Assembly: GCF_030818415.1 (NCBI RefSeq) | Contig: NZ_JAUTAE010000001.1 | Location: forward strand, 1,738,501 to 1,802,500 | Reading direction: 5' to 3' | DNA: 64,000 nucleotides | DNA from: Sphingomonas sp. SORGH_AS_0950 | GTDB taxonomy: Bacteria; Pseudomonadota; Alphaproteobacteria; Sphingomonadales; Sphingomonadaceae | Part shown: positions 47,467 to 57,089 of the stretch, in pieces | How positions within the stretch are numbered: position 1 is the first letter of the stretch | Layout: each line of letters begins with the position of its first letter | Notes under the pieces: generated by a model | What the model was told of the DNA's origin: nothing | What the model saw: only the letters and a program-made list of their open reading frames with translations | The model's database searches: none | Position numbers and translations under genes: made by a program

Positions 47467-47480
47467 TGTTAACGCTAACG
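47467..47480. promoter_or_regulatory. possible LacI-type operator
   Basis: TGTTAACGCTAACG: halves GTTAA and CTAAC around a central CG, one mismatch, the pattern of LacI-family operators in this bacterial group. It is 27 bases upstream of the ferritin-like gene start at 47,440. No regulator gene of that family is present in the window. Confidence 0.35.
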
Positions 47481-47588
47481 CTACAAAATCCCCGACCATC
47501 TGAGTGGTCATAAAATCTGGTACCGTGAGCACTTGGCCGCACGCCGTCATATCGACGCACGAACCTCGCTTGCGAAATGACTTTTAAC

Positions 47589-47617
47589 TTGTCCTACTAT
47601 AATAGTCCATCTATATT
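47589..47617 (+). promoter_or_regulatory. possible promoter of the TonB-dependent receptor gene
   Basis: TTGTCC and TATATT are 17 bases apart, 52 bases before the ATG. A perfect TATAAT also occurs at 47,598-47,603 inside the palindrome ACTATAATAGT, but without a matching -35. The palindrome could be an operator overlapping the promoter. Confidence 0.4.
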
Positions 47618-47668
47618 GCACCTGTTAAAGCACAAAAGTTGCCGGAAACGTTTTTGGGGGAGGTCGGG

Positions 47669-50539
47669 ATGTTGTCCATACGCGGGCTCGCAAATGGGGT
47701 TGCCGTAACTGCGATAATCGCTGCTTATCCGGTGACTAGCGCTGCTGCCGAGCAATCGGAGGATACCACTGAAAAGGCTCAAAAATTACTCACGGGGGAC
47801 AAGAGAATTAAAGAACGCCCTCGCAAACGGTCAAAGCGAGAGGAGAAACTTGCCAAGGAGGCTGCGAAAAGCGGCGAATCGCAGCCGCAGCTTTCCAACG
47901 ACAATGGCCGCTTGGAGGGCGACATCATCGTCATGGGGCTTCGCGAAAATGTGAAGTCGGCCCGCAACGCCAAGCGTCGGGCATCCCAGATCGTCGACGT
48001 CGTTGTTGCCCAGGATATCGGCAAATTGCCGGACAAGAATATCCCAGAAGCGTTGGCGCGAATCCCCGGTATCCAGATCGAGCGGAACCGCGGCGAAGGG
48101 GGCGACGTCAAGATTCGTGGCCTGGGAGGGGTCATGACGACGGTCAACGGATCGCCGACCTTTTCCGCAGGTGACCGCACGACCTATCTGAACGACATCT
48201 CGTCCGACATGGTCGCGGGTATCGAGGTCTATAAGACGCGCACCCCCGATCAGGTGGAAGGTAGCCAGACCGGCGTCATCAACTTGACGCTGCGCCGCCC
48301 GACCGACTTCAAGGAAGGCGCGACCTACGCCTTCAGCGTGCGCGGCGACTATGCCGACCAGATCAAGAAGGTAAATCCCTATTATAGCGCGCTGATCGCC
48401 TATAATGCCGACACCGCGATCGGGCGGTTGGGCTTTTCGGTCAATGGATCGATCAACGATGTCCGTTACAACGAATCAATCCGGTGGAACTCTAGGCCCC
48501 ATATTCCCGGCGATTCGCGCCTGACGTTCCTGCCCAGCACCACGCCGCGCAACGTCTATATGCCATGGGCGGTCGGTTTTTCTGGGCCGAATGGTTGGTC
48601 GAAGCGCGCCGACGTCAACGTGTCCACCCAATGGCGCCCGGACGATCATTGGTCGATCACCCTGGAAGGCGGCTATCGCAAGCAGCGCATGTTGTGGGCG
48701 GACAACCAGTTCGACATTCCGCTGACCTATTCCACCACCTCGGCGCCGCTGCCGGTGCTGTCCAACATCGTGCTGGGTCCTGACGGACGCTTGGTGAAGT
48801 CGCTATCGGCGACCTCGCTCGACCCCATGGGTCCGGGCCGTCAGTCGGCCCTGCATAAAAGCACCAATTATAATGGCCGCTTCCAGGTCGATTTCAAGAA
48901 CGAAAGATTCGAATTCAACAGCTGGGTCAATTGGGCACGCGCCGAAAACGATTCCAATCACATTTTTCACTGGATTCGGTTCAACCAACAACCTGATTAC
49001 GACGTCATCTTCAATGACACTACCGACCCACTGGGAGGATCGAACGTTACCTTCAAGAACATAAACCTGCTCGATCCCAAAAATTATTTGTATATCGATG
49101 GGTTTGACCAAGCAAAACAGTTCACCTATAGCTCTGAAATAGAAGCGAAATGGGATCTTAAGCTTTATACGGATTCCAGTTTCATTGACTATGTCAAGTC
49201 CGGCTTCCGCTACGCCAATCGGACATATTCGCGCGGATATGGATTTCGCGGCGCCTATGGTAACCTTCGCATTCCGATTGTAAGCCTGCCGAATTACAAG
49301 CTGGTCAGCAGCTCAAAGGGGTTTCAGGGCTCCAAATCAGCGTCGAATGCCGAGTGGCTGATCGGCGACAGCGATTCGATTCGCAACAGCTTTGACGATA
49401 TCCGGGCGAGACTGGTTGGTATCTACCCCGAACTGGCCGACCGTTATCCCAAATATAATCCGCTGGATGGCTTTGGGGGATCGGATGGCAGCTATGCCGC
49501 CTATGTGATGGCGCATTACAACATAAAGCTGCTGTTCCCCATCGATGGCGTCGTCGGCACACGTTTCGTCAACAGCCTGACCAATCTGACGGCGATCCAG
49601 AGGACATCCCAATTCGTGAACGTCGACAACCAACTGGTCGAGCAGACGGTCGATACGACGATCAGTCCGAAAGCCAATTTCCTGGACGTCATGCCCAGTG
49701 TGAATGCCATCATTCACTTCACGCCCAAGCTCCAATTGCGCACGGCCTGGACCTATGAAGTCGGGCGGCCGAGCGTCTATCAAATCAATCCTCGCCTGAC
49801 GCTGGACTTGCGCAACCGGAGCGGGCCGACCGCAGGCGGCGGCAACCCGCGACTGGGGCCGATCACGACGAACAAATATGACGCCTCACTCGAATGGTAT
49901 TTCGGACCCACCGGCCTGGCCAGCCTTGCGATTTGGCAATGGAATCAGGATGGTCTGATCGGCAATCGCCAGCTTCCTGAGATATTGCCGGAATCACCCA
50001 ATGTCCCGGTGCTCGTGACGCGGCCCTATAATCTCGGTCGTGGCCGACATCGCGGTATCGAAGGCAATCTGACGACCTTCTTCTCGTTCCTCCCCGGCAT
50101 CCTGAAAAACTTCGGCGCTCAGGTGAACGGTACGATGAATCTGACACGCCAGGCTTATCCCGTATTCAAGCCGAATAGCACATCGATTGGCGAAGCCGAG
50201 TTCATTTATGGTCCGTACCTAAATGTATCCAAATATATGTACAATCTGGTTGGCTTTTTCGAAAAGGATGGATTGAACGTTCGTGTCGCCTATAACTGGC
50301 AGTCCCGCCGGCAATGGTCGGTCGATGCCAATGATCCGTACAACAACATATTTCTGGATCCAGTCAAACGTCTGGATGCGTCGATCAACTATGACGTAAA
50401 CAAAAATCTGACCTTGGCATTGGAGGGGTCGAATCTGACGGCGGATGGCAACCGCAGCTATTTCGGCTCTTATGCCGCGCCGCAGGACGTACGATACTTC
50501 TCGCGCAATTTCAGCTTCTCGGTCCGAAGTCGCTTCTGA
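47669..50539 (+). CDS. TonB-dependent outer-membrane receptor
   Basis: 956 residues from ATG 47,669, preceded by GGGGGAGG. Signal peptide (ending SAAAEQ), then an unusual Lys/Arg/Glu-rich stretch (about residues 40-75), a TonB-box-like GDIIVMG (about residue 84), plug domain (DIGKLPDKNIPEALARIPGI, IRGLGGVMTTVNG, YKTRTPDQVEGSQTGVINL) and a 22-strand-type barrel ending in Phe (FSFSVRSRF). The plug matches the Xanthomonas/Caulobacter TonB receptor group, often used for carbohydrates. The middle of the gene is clearly less GC-rich than core genes. Divergent from the ferritin-like pair. Confidence 0.93.
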   Translation: MLSIRGLANGVAVTAIIAAYPVTSAAAEQSEDTTEKAQKLLTGDKRIKERPRKRSKREEKLAKEAAKSGESQPQLSNDNGRLEGDIIVMGLRENVKSARNAKRRASQIVDVVVAQDIGKLPDKNIPEALARIPGIQIERNRGEGGDVKIRGLGGVMTTVNGSPTFSAGDRTTYLNDISSDMVAGIEVYKTRTPDQVEGSQTGVINLTLRRPTDFKEGATYAFSVRGDYADQIKKVNPYYSALIAYNADTAIGRLGFSVNGSINDVRYNESIRWNSRPHIPGDSRLTFLPSTTPRNVYMPWAVGFSGPNGWSKRADVNVSTQWRPDDHWSITLEGGYRKQRMLWADNQFDIPLTYSTTSAPLPVLSNIVLGPDGRLVKSLSATSLDPMGPGRQSALHKSTNYNGRFQVDFKNERFEFNSWVNWARAENDSNHIFHWIRFNQQPDYDVIFNDTTDPLGGSNVTFKNINLLDPKNYLYIDGFDQAKQFTYSSEIEAKWDLKLYTDSSFIDYVKSGFRYANRTYSRGYGFRGAYGNLRIPIVSLPNYKLVSSSKGFQGSKSASNAEWLIGDSDSIRNSFDDIRARLVGIYPELADRYPKYNPLDGFGGSDGSYAAYVMAHYNIKLLFPIDGVVGTRFVNSLTNLTAIQRTSQFVNVDNQLVEQTVDTTISPKANFLDVMPSVNAIIHFTPKLQLRTAWTYEVGRPSVYQINPRLTLDLRNRSGPTAGGGNPRLGPITTNKYDASLEWYFGPTGLASLAIWQWNQDGLIGNRQLPEILPESPNVPVLVTRPYNLGRGRHRGIEGNLTTFFSFLPGILKNFGAQVNGTMNLTRQAYPVFKPNSTSIGEAEFIYGPYLNVSKYMYNLVGFFEKDGLNVRVAYNWQSRRQWSVDANDPYNNIFLDPVKRLDASINYDVNKNLTLALEGSNLTADGNRSYFGSYAAPQDVRYFSRNFSFSVRSRF

Positions 50540-50558
50540 TAGCATCTGCCTTGTCCGT

Positions 50559-50618
50559 GCACTCCTTCCTTCCCCTATGATCGATCGATTATCGAACAGC
50601 GGATCAAGGAAGGAGTGC
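50559..50618. repeat. inverted repeat downstream of the TonB receptor
   Basis: GCACTCCTTCCTT and AAGGAAGGAGTGC are perfect 13-base arms around a 34-base loop, 19 bases after the stop codon. It may act as a transcription end; there is no T tract. Confidence 0.6.
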
Positions 50619-50740
50619 CGAGCGCCATTGCAGAGGCACATACTTTCGCATTTCGGTCGGCCTCTGAGCTGGCCCCCATTTCGACCGGACGGATTCAAGC
50701 CTAAGAAGGAGGCTTGGGGCTATCCCCTAAGCATAGGCTT

Positions 50741-51118
50741 ATGTCCGTGTCCGAAATCATCACCGACGGCGGTCGTCGCCGTCACTGGAGCACGCCTGAG
50801 AAGCTGAGGATCGTCGAGGAGACGCTCGATGGTCGCGAGAGCATATCGGTGGTGGCACGCCGCAACGGCGTGGCGCCGAACCTGCTGTACCGCTGGCGGC
50901 GGCTGATGCTGGAGGGCGGGAGCGTCGCGGTCGCCGGCGACGACGACGTGACCAGCAATCGCCAGGTCCGCGAGATGGAGACCCGCATCCGCGAACTGGA
51001 GCGCCAGCTCGGCCGCAAGACGCTGGAGGTCGAGATCCTGAAGGAGGCGCTGGAGCGCTCACGCCCAAAAAAAGCGAGCTTGCTCATGCACTCGCCGTTG
51101 CCGGAGACTATCCGGTGA
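50741..51118 (+). CDS. IS3-family transposase OrfA (InsC-like)
   Basis: 125 residues: HTH of the Tnp_1/transposase_8 type (WSTPEKLRIVEETLDGRESI, then SVVARRNGVAPNLLYRWRRL) and a leucine-zipper coiled coil (VREMETRIRELERQLGRKTL) for oligomerisation. Near its end a run of seven A (51,067-51,073) gives a slippery A AAA AAG; a -1 slip there continues as KKSELAHALAVAGDYPVSLV in the orfB frame. Start ATG 50,741. Confidence 0.9.
   Translation: MSVSEIITDGGRRRHWSTPEKLRIVEETLDGRESISVVARRNGVAPNLLYRWRRLMLEGGSVAVAGDDDVTSNRQVREMETRIRELERQLGRKTLEVEILKEALERSRPKKASLLMHSPLPETIR
51067..51074 (+). promoter_or_regulatory. programmed -1 ribosomal frameshift site
   Basis: AAAAAAAG, where the A AAA AAG heptamer is in the orfA frame. 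Slipping back one base joins orfA to orfB without a stop and gives the full-length OrfAB transposase, as known for IS2/IS3 elements. Confidence 0.8.
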
Positions 51119-51948
51119 GCCTGGTCGCCAAGACGCTCGGGGTCGGGCGCTCGACGGTGTACGACCGCCTGACCGGCCGCACCCGGACGCGCGGGCCGTA
51201 CGCCAAGGCCGACGACGCGGACCTGCTGCCCCGCATACGCCAGATCGCCGCGCAGCGGCCCACCTACGGCTACCGCCGCATCGCGGCAGTCCTCAATCGA
51301 CAGCAACGCGCCGAAGGACTGGCGCCGGTCAATCACAAGCGCGTCTATCGCATCATGGCCGCGGACCGCCTGCTGCTGGCGCGGCGCTACACCGAGCGGG
51401 CCGACTATGGCCATGACGGCGTCGTGGTGGCGATCCGCTCGAACCTGCGCTGGTGCTCGGACGGCTTCGAGTTCACCTGCTGGAACGGCGAGGTCGTGCG
51501 CGGCGCCTTCATCATCGACGCCCATGACCGCGAGATCATCGCCTGGCGCGCGATCGCCAATGCGGGCATCAGCGGCTCGGACGTGCGCGACATCATGCTG
51601 GAAGCCGTGGAAACCCGCTTCGGCGGTATGCGCGCGCCCGTGCCGGTCGAGATGCTGTCCGATAACGGCTCGGCCTATACTGCCCGCGAAACACGCACCT
51701 TTGCCCGGCAGCTGGGCCTCAAACCCTGCTTCACGCCCGTTCGCAGCCCGCAGTCCAACGGCATCTCGGAGGCCTTCGTTCATACCCTCAAGCGCGATTA
51801 CGTCCGCGTCTCGCCGCTGCCTGATGCTCCCACCGCGTTGACATCGCTTGCCGGATGGATCGAGGACTACAACGACAACCACCCCCATTCAGGGCTCAAA
51901 ATGCGTTCACCGCGCGAACATCGCGCACTGGTTTCTGCAACCGCCTGA
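51115..51948 (+). CDS. IS3-family transposase OrfB (catalytic part)
   Basis: 277 residues, integrase core of the DDE type: HTH_21 segment ARQRPTYGYRRIAAVL-like, then first Asp near WCSDGFEFTCW, second in EMLSDNGSAYTA, and Glu in SNGISEAFVHTLKRDY. It begins with GTG/overlapping orfA and is probably made mainly as the OrfAB fusion via the A7 slippery run. No internal stop, so this copy could be active. Confidence 0.92.
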   Translation: MSLVAKTLGVGRSTVYDRLTGRTRTRGPYAKADDADLLPRIRQIAAQRPTYGYRRIAAVLNRQQRAEGLAPVNHKRVYRIMAADRLLLARRYTERADYGHDGVVVAIRSNLRWCSDGFEFTCWNGEVVRGAFIIDAHDREIIAWRAIANAGISGSDVRDIMLEAVETRFGGMRAPVPVEMLSDNGSAYTARETRTFARQLGLKPCFTPVRSPQSNGISEAFVHTLKRDYVRVSPLPDAPTALTSLAGWIEDYNDNHPHSGLKMRSPREHRALVSATA

Positions 51949-51977
51949 ATCCGTCCGGTGAAACGGGGGCCAGATCA

Positions 51978-52365
51978 TGCGCCCCGCCACCAACGTGCGC
52001 ATTAGCATGCTGTCATAGCCTTTGACGCGGACCTCCCGATAGAAGCCGATCTCGGCGAGATGCGCCAGACCGTCGGCGTCGTTCGCGTCGGTCTTGTTGG
52101 CCGCCATGTCGAGCGCCGCCTTTGCATGACGCGCATCGATGCAGATCGCCGGCAAGCCCAGCGCGGTCAGCTCATGATAGAACCACACCGACAGCGGACC
52201 GGTTTCGAACACGACCCGTTCCGCATCCGGCGCGCGCTTGCGGATCAACTCGGCCAGCGTCTGCGGATCCGAAGCACATTTGCCGCGCCAAATCCGCTTG
52301 CCCAAATGCCGTATGGAGACGGCCGTATCTTTCAACGACACGTCCAGACCGATATACTCGCCCAT
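51978..52365 (-). pseudogene. IS110-family transposase, 3' end removed by the IS3 element
   Basis: The first 129 codons encode the N-terminal RuvC-like DEDD domain: YIGLDVSLKDTAVSI (Asp), RVVFETGPLSVWFY (Glu) and NKTDANDADGLAHL (Asp-Asp). The frame then runs into the IS3 right end at 51,977. The C-terminal serine-containing transposase domain is absent anywhere in the window. 52,366-52,554 is its upstream region plus flank, with no other gene. Confidence 0.88.
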
Positions 52366-52554
52366 GGTTGTTCTCCGTGCGATGCCTGGGCCCGGCGCCA
52401 GTCGTGAGCCCGTCTGTCCATCCTATCGGGGAACAACCACCTGTCTGCCGTCCTGTTGGAAGCGGAGACACGGGGCAGATCGCTCCCGCGATTACCCCAT
52501 GTTTTGGGAAAGGGCGGCCTGTTCGCCACGGAGCCATGCCGCCCCTGCACCAAC

Positions 52555-53436
52555 CTATTTCAGTGGCAGGAACAGTTCAGCGACCGCCTCATGTTCCGGC
52601 ACCTCCGGGAAGAAGGTGATGCGCTGGCAGTAGAGCGGGAAATCTCGCGCCTCCTCGCCGCTGGCGGGTAGCCAATCGCGGTAGAGGTACAGGGCGGCAG
52701 GCTCCAGATTGTCGGTGTTGCCGACGACGCGCAGGACCGCACAGCGTCCGCCGGGAATGGTGCCGGCTTCGATCCGCTCGCCGTTCGCCTCGATCGGGCG
52801 ATCGGTACCAACGCACAGGTCCAAGCGGTATTCGGCCGAAGGCGTCGTGCGCGGATCGGAGTGAAAGACGTTGAAGGTCGGGGCGGTCTTCGGCGACAGC
52901 CCGGTCGCTTTGCGCCAAGCGATGAAACGCTGGATGGTCGCGCCGATCGTCGCCGGGTCGCCGCGATGCTCCATGATCGCCACGGGCGTCGCGGCCACGT
53001 CTCGGATCGTCACGTCATCAGTGGTATAGGTGGTCTGCATGAGCTTGCTCCTCGCGTTGTCGAGAGGCCGGAAGGCCGCAAGCCACGGCTCCCAATCGGG
53101 AGCTTTCCTGAACGACGACGGCGACTGCCCGAACCGTTGCCGAAAGGCGCGGGCGAAGGCGTCTGGGGCGTCGTATCCGGCATCCATCGCTATGTCGGTA
53201 ACGCTGTGCGCGTCCCGATAGGCCAGCCGGTGGGATGCCCGCTTCATGCGGGCCAGCTGGACGTAGCGATGCAGCGACAACCCGAAGGTCGCCGTGAACT
53301 GTCGGTGGAAATGGTATTTCGAGAAGGCCGCGACACCGCTCACCGTGTCCAAGTCCAAGTCGCAATCCAAGTGCCGGTCGATGTGATCCAGCACCCGCTG
53401 CATCCGGGCATGGTAGTGGGGAAGCGCCGCCTTCAT
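52555..53436 (-). CDS. AraC-family regulator with GyrI-like effector domain
   Basis: 293 residues: N-terminal AraC HTH pair (LDTVSGVAAFSKYHFHRQFT and VTDIAMDAGYDAPDAFARAF, then FGQSPSSFR) followed by a GyrI/SbmC-like small-molecule domain (about residues 130-293; YRLDLCVGTDRPI, IPGGRCAVLRVVGNTDNL). This is the Rob/BltR-type design for sensing drugs or other hydrophobic compounds. The target genes are unknown; it is flanked by the IS110 remnant and by 382 bases without genes. Confidence 0.9.
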   Translation of the reverse strand: MKAALPHYHARMQRVLDHIDRHLDCDLDLDTVSGVAAFSKYHFHRQFTATFGLSLHRYVQLARMKRASHRLAYRDAHSVTDIAMDAGYDAPDAFARAFRQRFGQSPSSFRKAPDWEPWLAAFRPLDNARSKLMQTTYTTDDVTIRDVAATPVAIMEHRGDPATIGATIQRFIAWRKATGLSPKTAPTFNVFHSDPRTTPSAEYRLDLCVGTDRPIEANGERIEAGTIPGGRCAVLRVVGNTDNLEPAALYLYRDWLPASGEEARDFPLYCQRITFFPEVPEHEAVAELFLPLK

Positions 53437-53818
53437 CGTCCTCTCCTCCGTGGCGACGCCAGCTAGGCGCTCACGGATATGACGCGCTCGACCGATCTTG
53501 CGGTTCTAACACAGCCCGATGGTCTTTCCCGCAAAGGAACGACCTGCGAGTCGGCCGGGCGTTCCCGTTGGGATCGAATATCGGGAACGTAGATCGCTTC
53601 TGAAAACCCGCACGTAGCGAAAAGATTGGCCGCTTCCGCCGGGTGCGCTGATCCGCTATTGGGTTGGCATGACAAGCCCGATGACGATCAACTCGCAACG
53701 CTGGTGGCCCGCGATCTAAGCGCGGCCTGTCATATACCTTTGACCCGGCCGCTGCTCTCGGCGGCCCGGTCACAACAATCCCGACGATAGCAGCGGCAAC
53801 CTTTGGAGAGTTGCCTCA
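53437..53818. other. gene-free stretch upstream of trpS
   Basis: No supported gene. It holds an inverted repeat CGTTCCCG (53,560) / CGGGAACG (53,582) and a hairpin GACCCGGCCGC (53,742) / GCGGCCCGGTC (53,761) with one C-C mismatch, 47 bases before the trpS start. GGAGAG before the ATG is the likely ribosome binding site of trpS. Confidence 0.5.
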
Positions 53819-54829
53819 ATGCCATCTTCTTCGCGCCCGGTGATCCTGACCGGCGACCGCACGACCGGTGCACTACACCTCGGTCACTATATCGGTTCGC
53901 TCCGCAACCGTGTGGAGCTTCAACATACGCACCAGCAATATGTGCTGCTCGCTGACTCCCAAGCACTGACCGATAATGCCGATAATCCTGGCAAGGTTCG
54001 CCGCAACGTGTTGGAAGTCGCAACCGATTACCTCGCGGTGGGCATCGATCCGTCGTTGTCCACGATCTGCCTGCAATCCGCAATGCCGGCGCTGGCCGAA
54101 CTGACGCTTCTATACCTCAACTTCGTGTCGGTCGCACGCCTTGAACGCAATCCGACCATCAAAGATGAGATACAGGCGCGCGGCTTCGGCCGAGACATTC
54201 CTGCTGGCTTCCTCTGCTACCCTGCGGCGCAGGCGGCCGACATCACCGCCTTCAAGGCTACCGTGGTCCCGGTCGGGGAGGATCAGGCGCCGATCATCGA
54301 GCAGACCAACGAGCTTGTCCGCCGTCTCAACCGCCAGATCGGACGGGCGCTTCTCCCCGAGGCACAGGCGCTGATCCCAACGACGGGGCGGTTGCCCGGC
54401 GTGGACGGCAAGGCGAAGATGAGCAAGTCGCAGGGCAACGCCATTCCGCTATCGGCCACGGATGCCGAGATCGCGGCGGCGGTTCAGCGCATGTATACGG
54501 ACCCGAACCACCTTCGGGCATCCGATCCGGGGCAGGTGGAGGGCAACGTGGTCTTCACCTACCTCGATGCGTTCGACGTGGACTTGGAAGCGGTCGCCCA
54601 ATTGAAGGCGGAATACCGACACGGCGGCTTGGGCGACATGGTGCTGAAGCGTCGTCTCACCGGCATCCTTCAGGCGATCGTCACCCCAATCCGCGAGCGG
54701 CGAGCGGCGCTTGCCGCCGATCCCGACACCATCATGGATATACTGCGCGCCGGTGCGGAGAAGGGCAGGCAGATCACGCAACAGACGAAGGCCGAAATCA
54801 TAGAGGGGCTGAACCTGTTTCGCTTGTAG
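53819..54829 (+). CDS. trpS: tryptophanyl-tRNA synthetase, possibly an accessory copy
   Basis: 336-residue class I synthetase: HIGH motif as GDRTTGALHLGHYIGSL, KMSKS motif as GKAKMSKSQGNAI, and specificity region around DSQALTDNADNPGKV and VPVGEDQAPIIEQTNEL. The GDR-TG-LHLGHY start belongs to the group also found as second or inhibitor-resistant copies in other bacteria. It sits alone among mobile DNA, next to a serine recombinase, which suggests cargo rather than the housekeeping gene. Whether another trpS exists elsewhere cannot be seen here. Confidence 0.92.
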   Translation: MPSSSRPVILTGDRTTGALHLGHYIGSLRNRVELQHTHQQYVLLADSQALTDNADNPGKVRRNVLEVATDYLAVGIDPSLSTICLQSAMPALAELTLLYLNFVSVARLERNPTIKDEIQARGFGRDIPAGFLCYPAAQAADITAFKATVVPVGEDQAPIIEQTNELVRRLNRQIGRALLPEAQALIPTTGRLPGVDGKAKMSKSQGNAIPLSATDAEIAAAVQRMYTDPNHLRASDPGQVEGNVVFTYLDAFDVDLEAVAQLKAEYRHGGLGDMVLKRRLTGILQAIVTPIRERRAALAADPDTIMDILRAGAEKGRQITQQTKAEIIEGLNLFRL

Positions 54830-55169
54830 CGGCACGGGCACCCGGCTTCCCGATTAGGAAGGTTGGGCAAGACGGCTGGGACATTCCCATTGGGAACCCG
54901 AGGTAGGATTCCGGTTGAGCCGGGTGGTCCAACGTATGCCCCGGGCATGGGCATTCTCAAAATCCGTTCCCGATTGCCATTTCCCAAAACCACCGTTCTG
55001 TGATGGGAAATCGGGAACGCCATCAACCAGCCTGCGATAGACAGCAAGACGTCGAAAACTCGCCTCCTTCTTGTCGACCTGACACGGTGAACCGGTAACG
55101 CAGGCACTTCTGGAAAATTCGCGAGCGCCCCCCGCAACGGCGTCGCGTCGAACCTGCCACGCCCGGCCC
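54830..55169. other. gene-free stretch with TTCCC/GGGAA palindromes
   Basis: No supported gene. It holds a palindrome TTCCCATTGGGAA (54,884-54,896), an interrupted inverted repeat CGTTCCCG (54,965) / CGGGAACG (55,012), extended by ATTTCCC / GGGAAAT, and CTTCCCGATTAGGAAG (54,847). The same CGTTCCCG/CGGGAACG arms occur upstream of trpS at 53,560-53,589. Confidence 0.5.
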
Positions 55170-55359
55170 ATGAGCCGGCGCGCATCACCTCCAACGACCC
55201 AAGTGACCTCCGCGTCGCCGGGCAGTCATGCGCGTATAAACGATCCGGGGCTTGTCAGCGCGGCCTTCGACGATTCATGGTCGACCCTCGAACAGGAGGT
55301 CGCGCTGATCGATCGGCTGTTCGGCGGCGAGATCGCCGCGCTGTTCGAAAGGTCTAACA

Positions 55360-55385
<26 letters not shown>
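55170..55385 (+). CDS. small hypothetical protein preceding the recombinase
   Basis: 71 residues, overlapping the recombinase start by 26 bases. The C-terminal half (STLEQEVALIDRLFGGEIAA) is an amphipathic helix with plausible protein character; the N-terminal third is low complexity. No family recognised. A small protein coupled to a serine recombinase could be a directionality factor, but nothing in the sequence proves that. Start uncertain. Confidence 0.45.
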
Positions 55386-57044
<1,659 letters not shown>

Positions 57045-57089
57045 GTGGGCGAGCCGACTAGCATCGCCCGTCCGCACGCGCCAGCCCTT

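Larger units (their letters stand above)
50665..51977. mobile_element. IS3-family (IS2-like) insertion sequence
   Basis: The imperfect terminal inverted repeats TGAGCTGGCCCCCATTTCGA (left) and TGATCTGGCCCCCGTTTCAC (right, inverted) both continue into CCGGACGGATTCA. It contains orfA and orfB in overlapping frames. I see no direct target duplication; the right end cuts an IS110-type transposase gene, whereas the left flank holds no IS110 sequence, so deletion or recombination followed insertion. Confidence 0.85.

Noticed and set aside
52366..52554. Gene between the IS110 remnant and the AraC regulator
   Set aside because: Open frames here overlap known IS110 upstream sequence and have no motif.
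53463..53773. Two overlapping minus-strand frames of 70-100 codons upstream of trpS
   Set aside because: No ribosome site, odd composition, and they cover palindromes. More likely non-coding.
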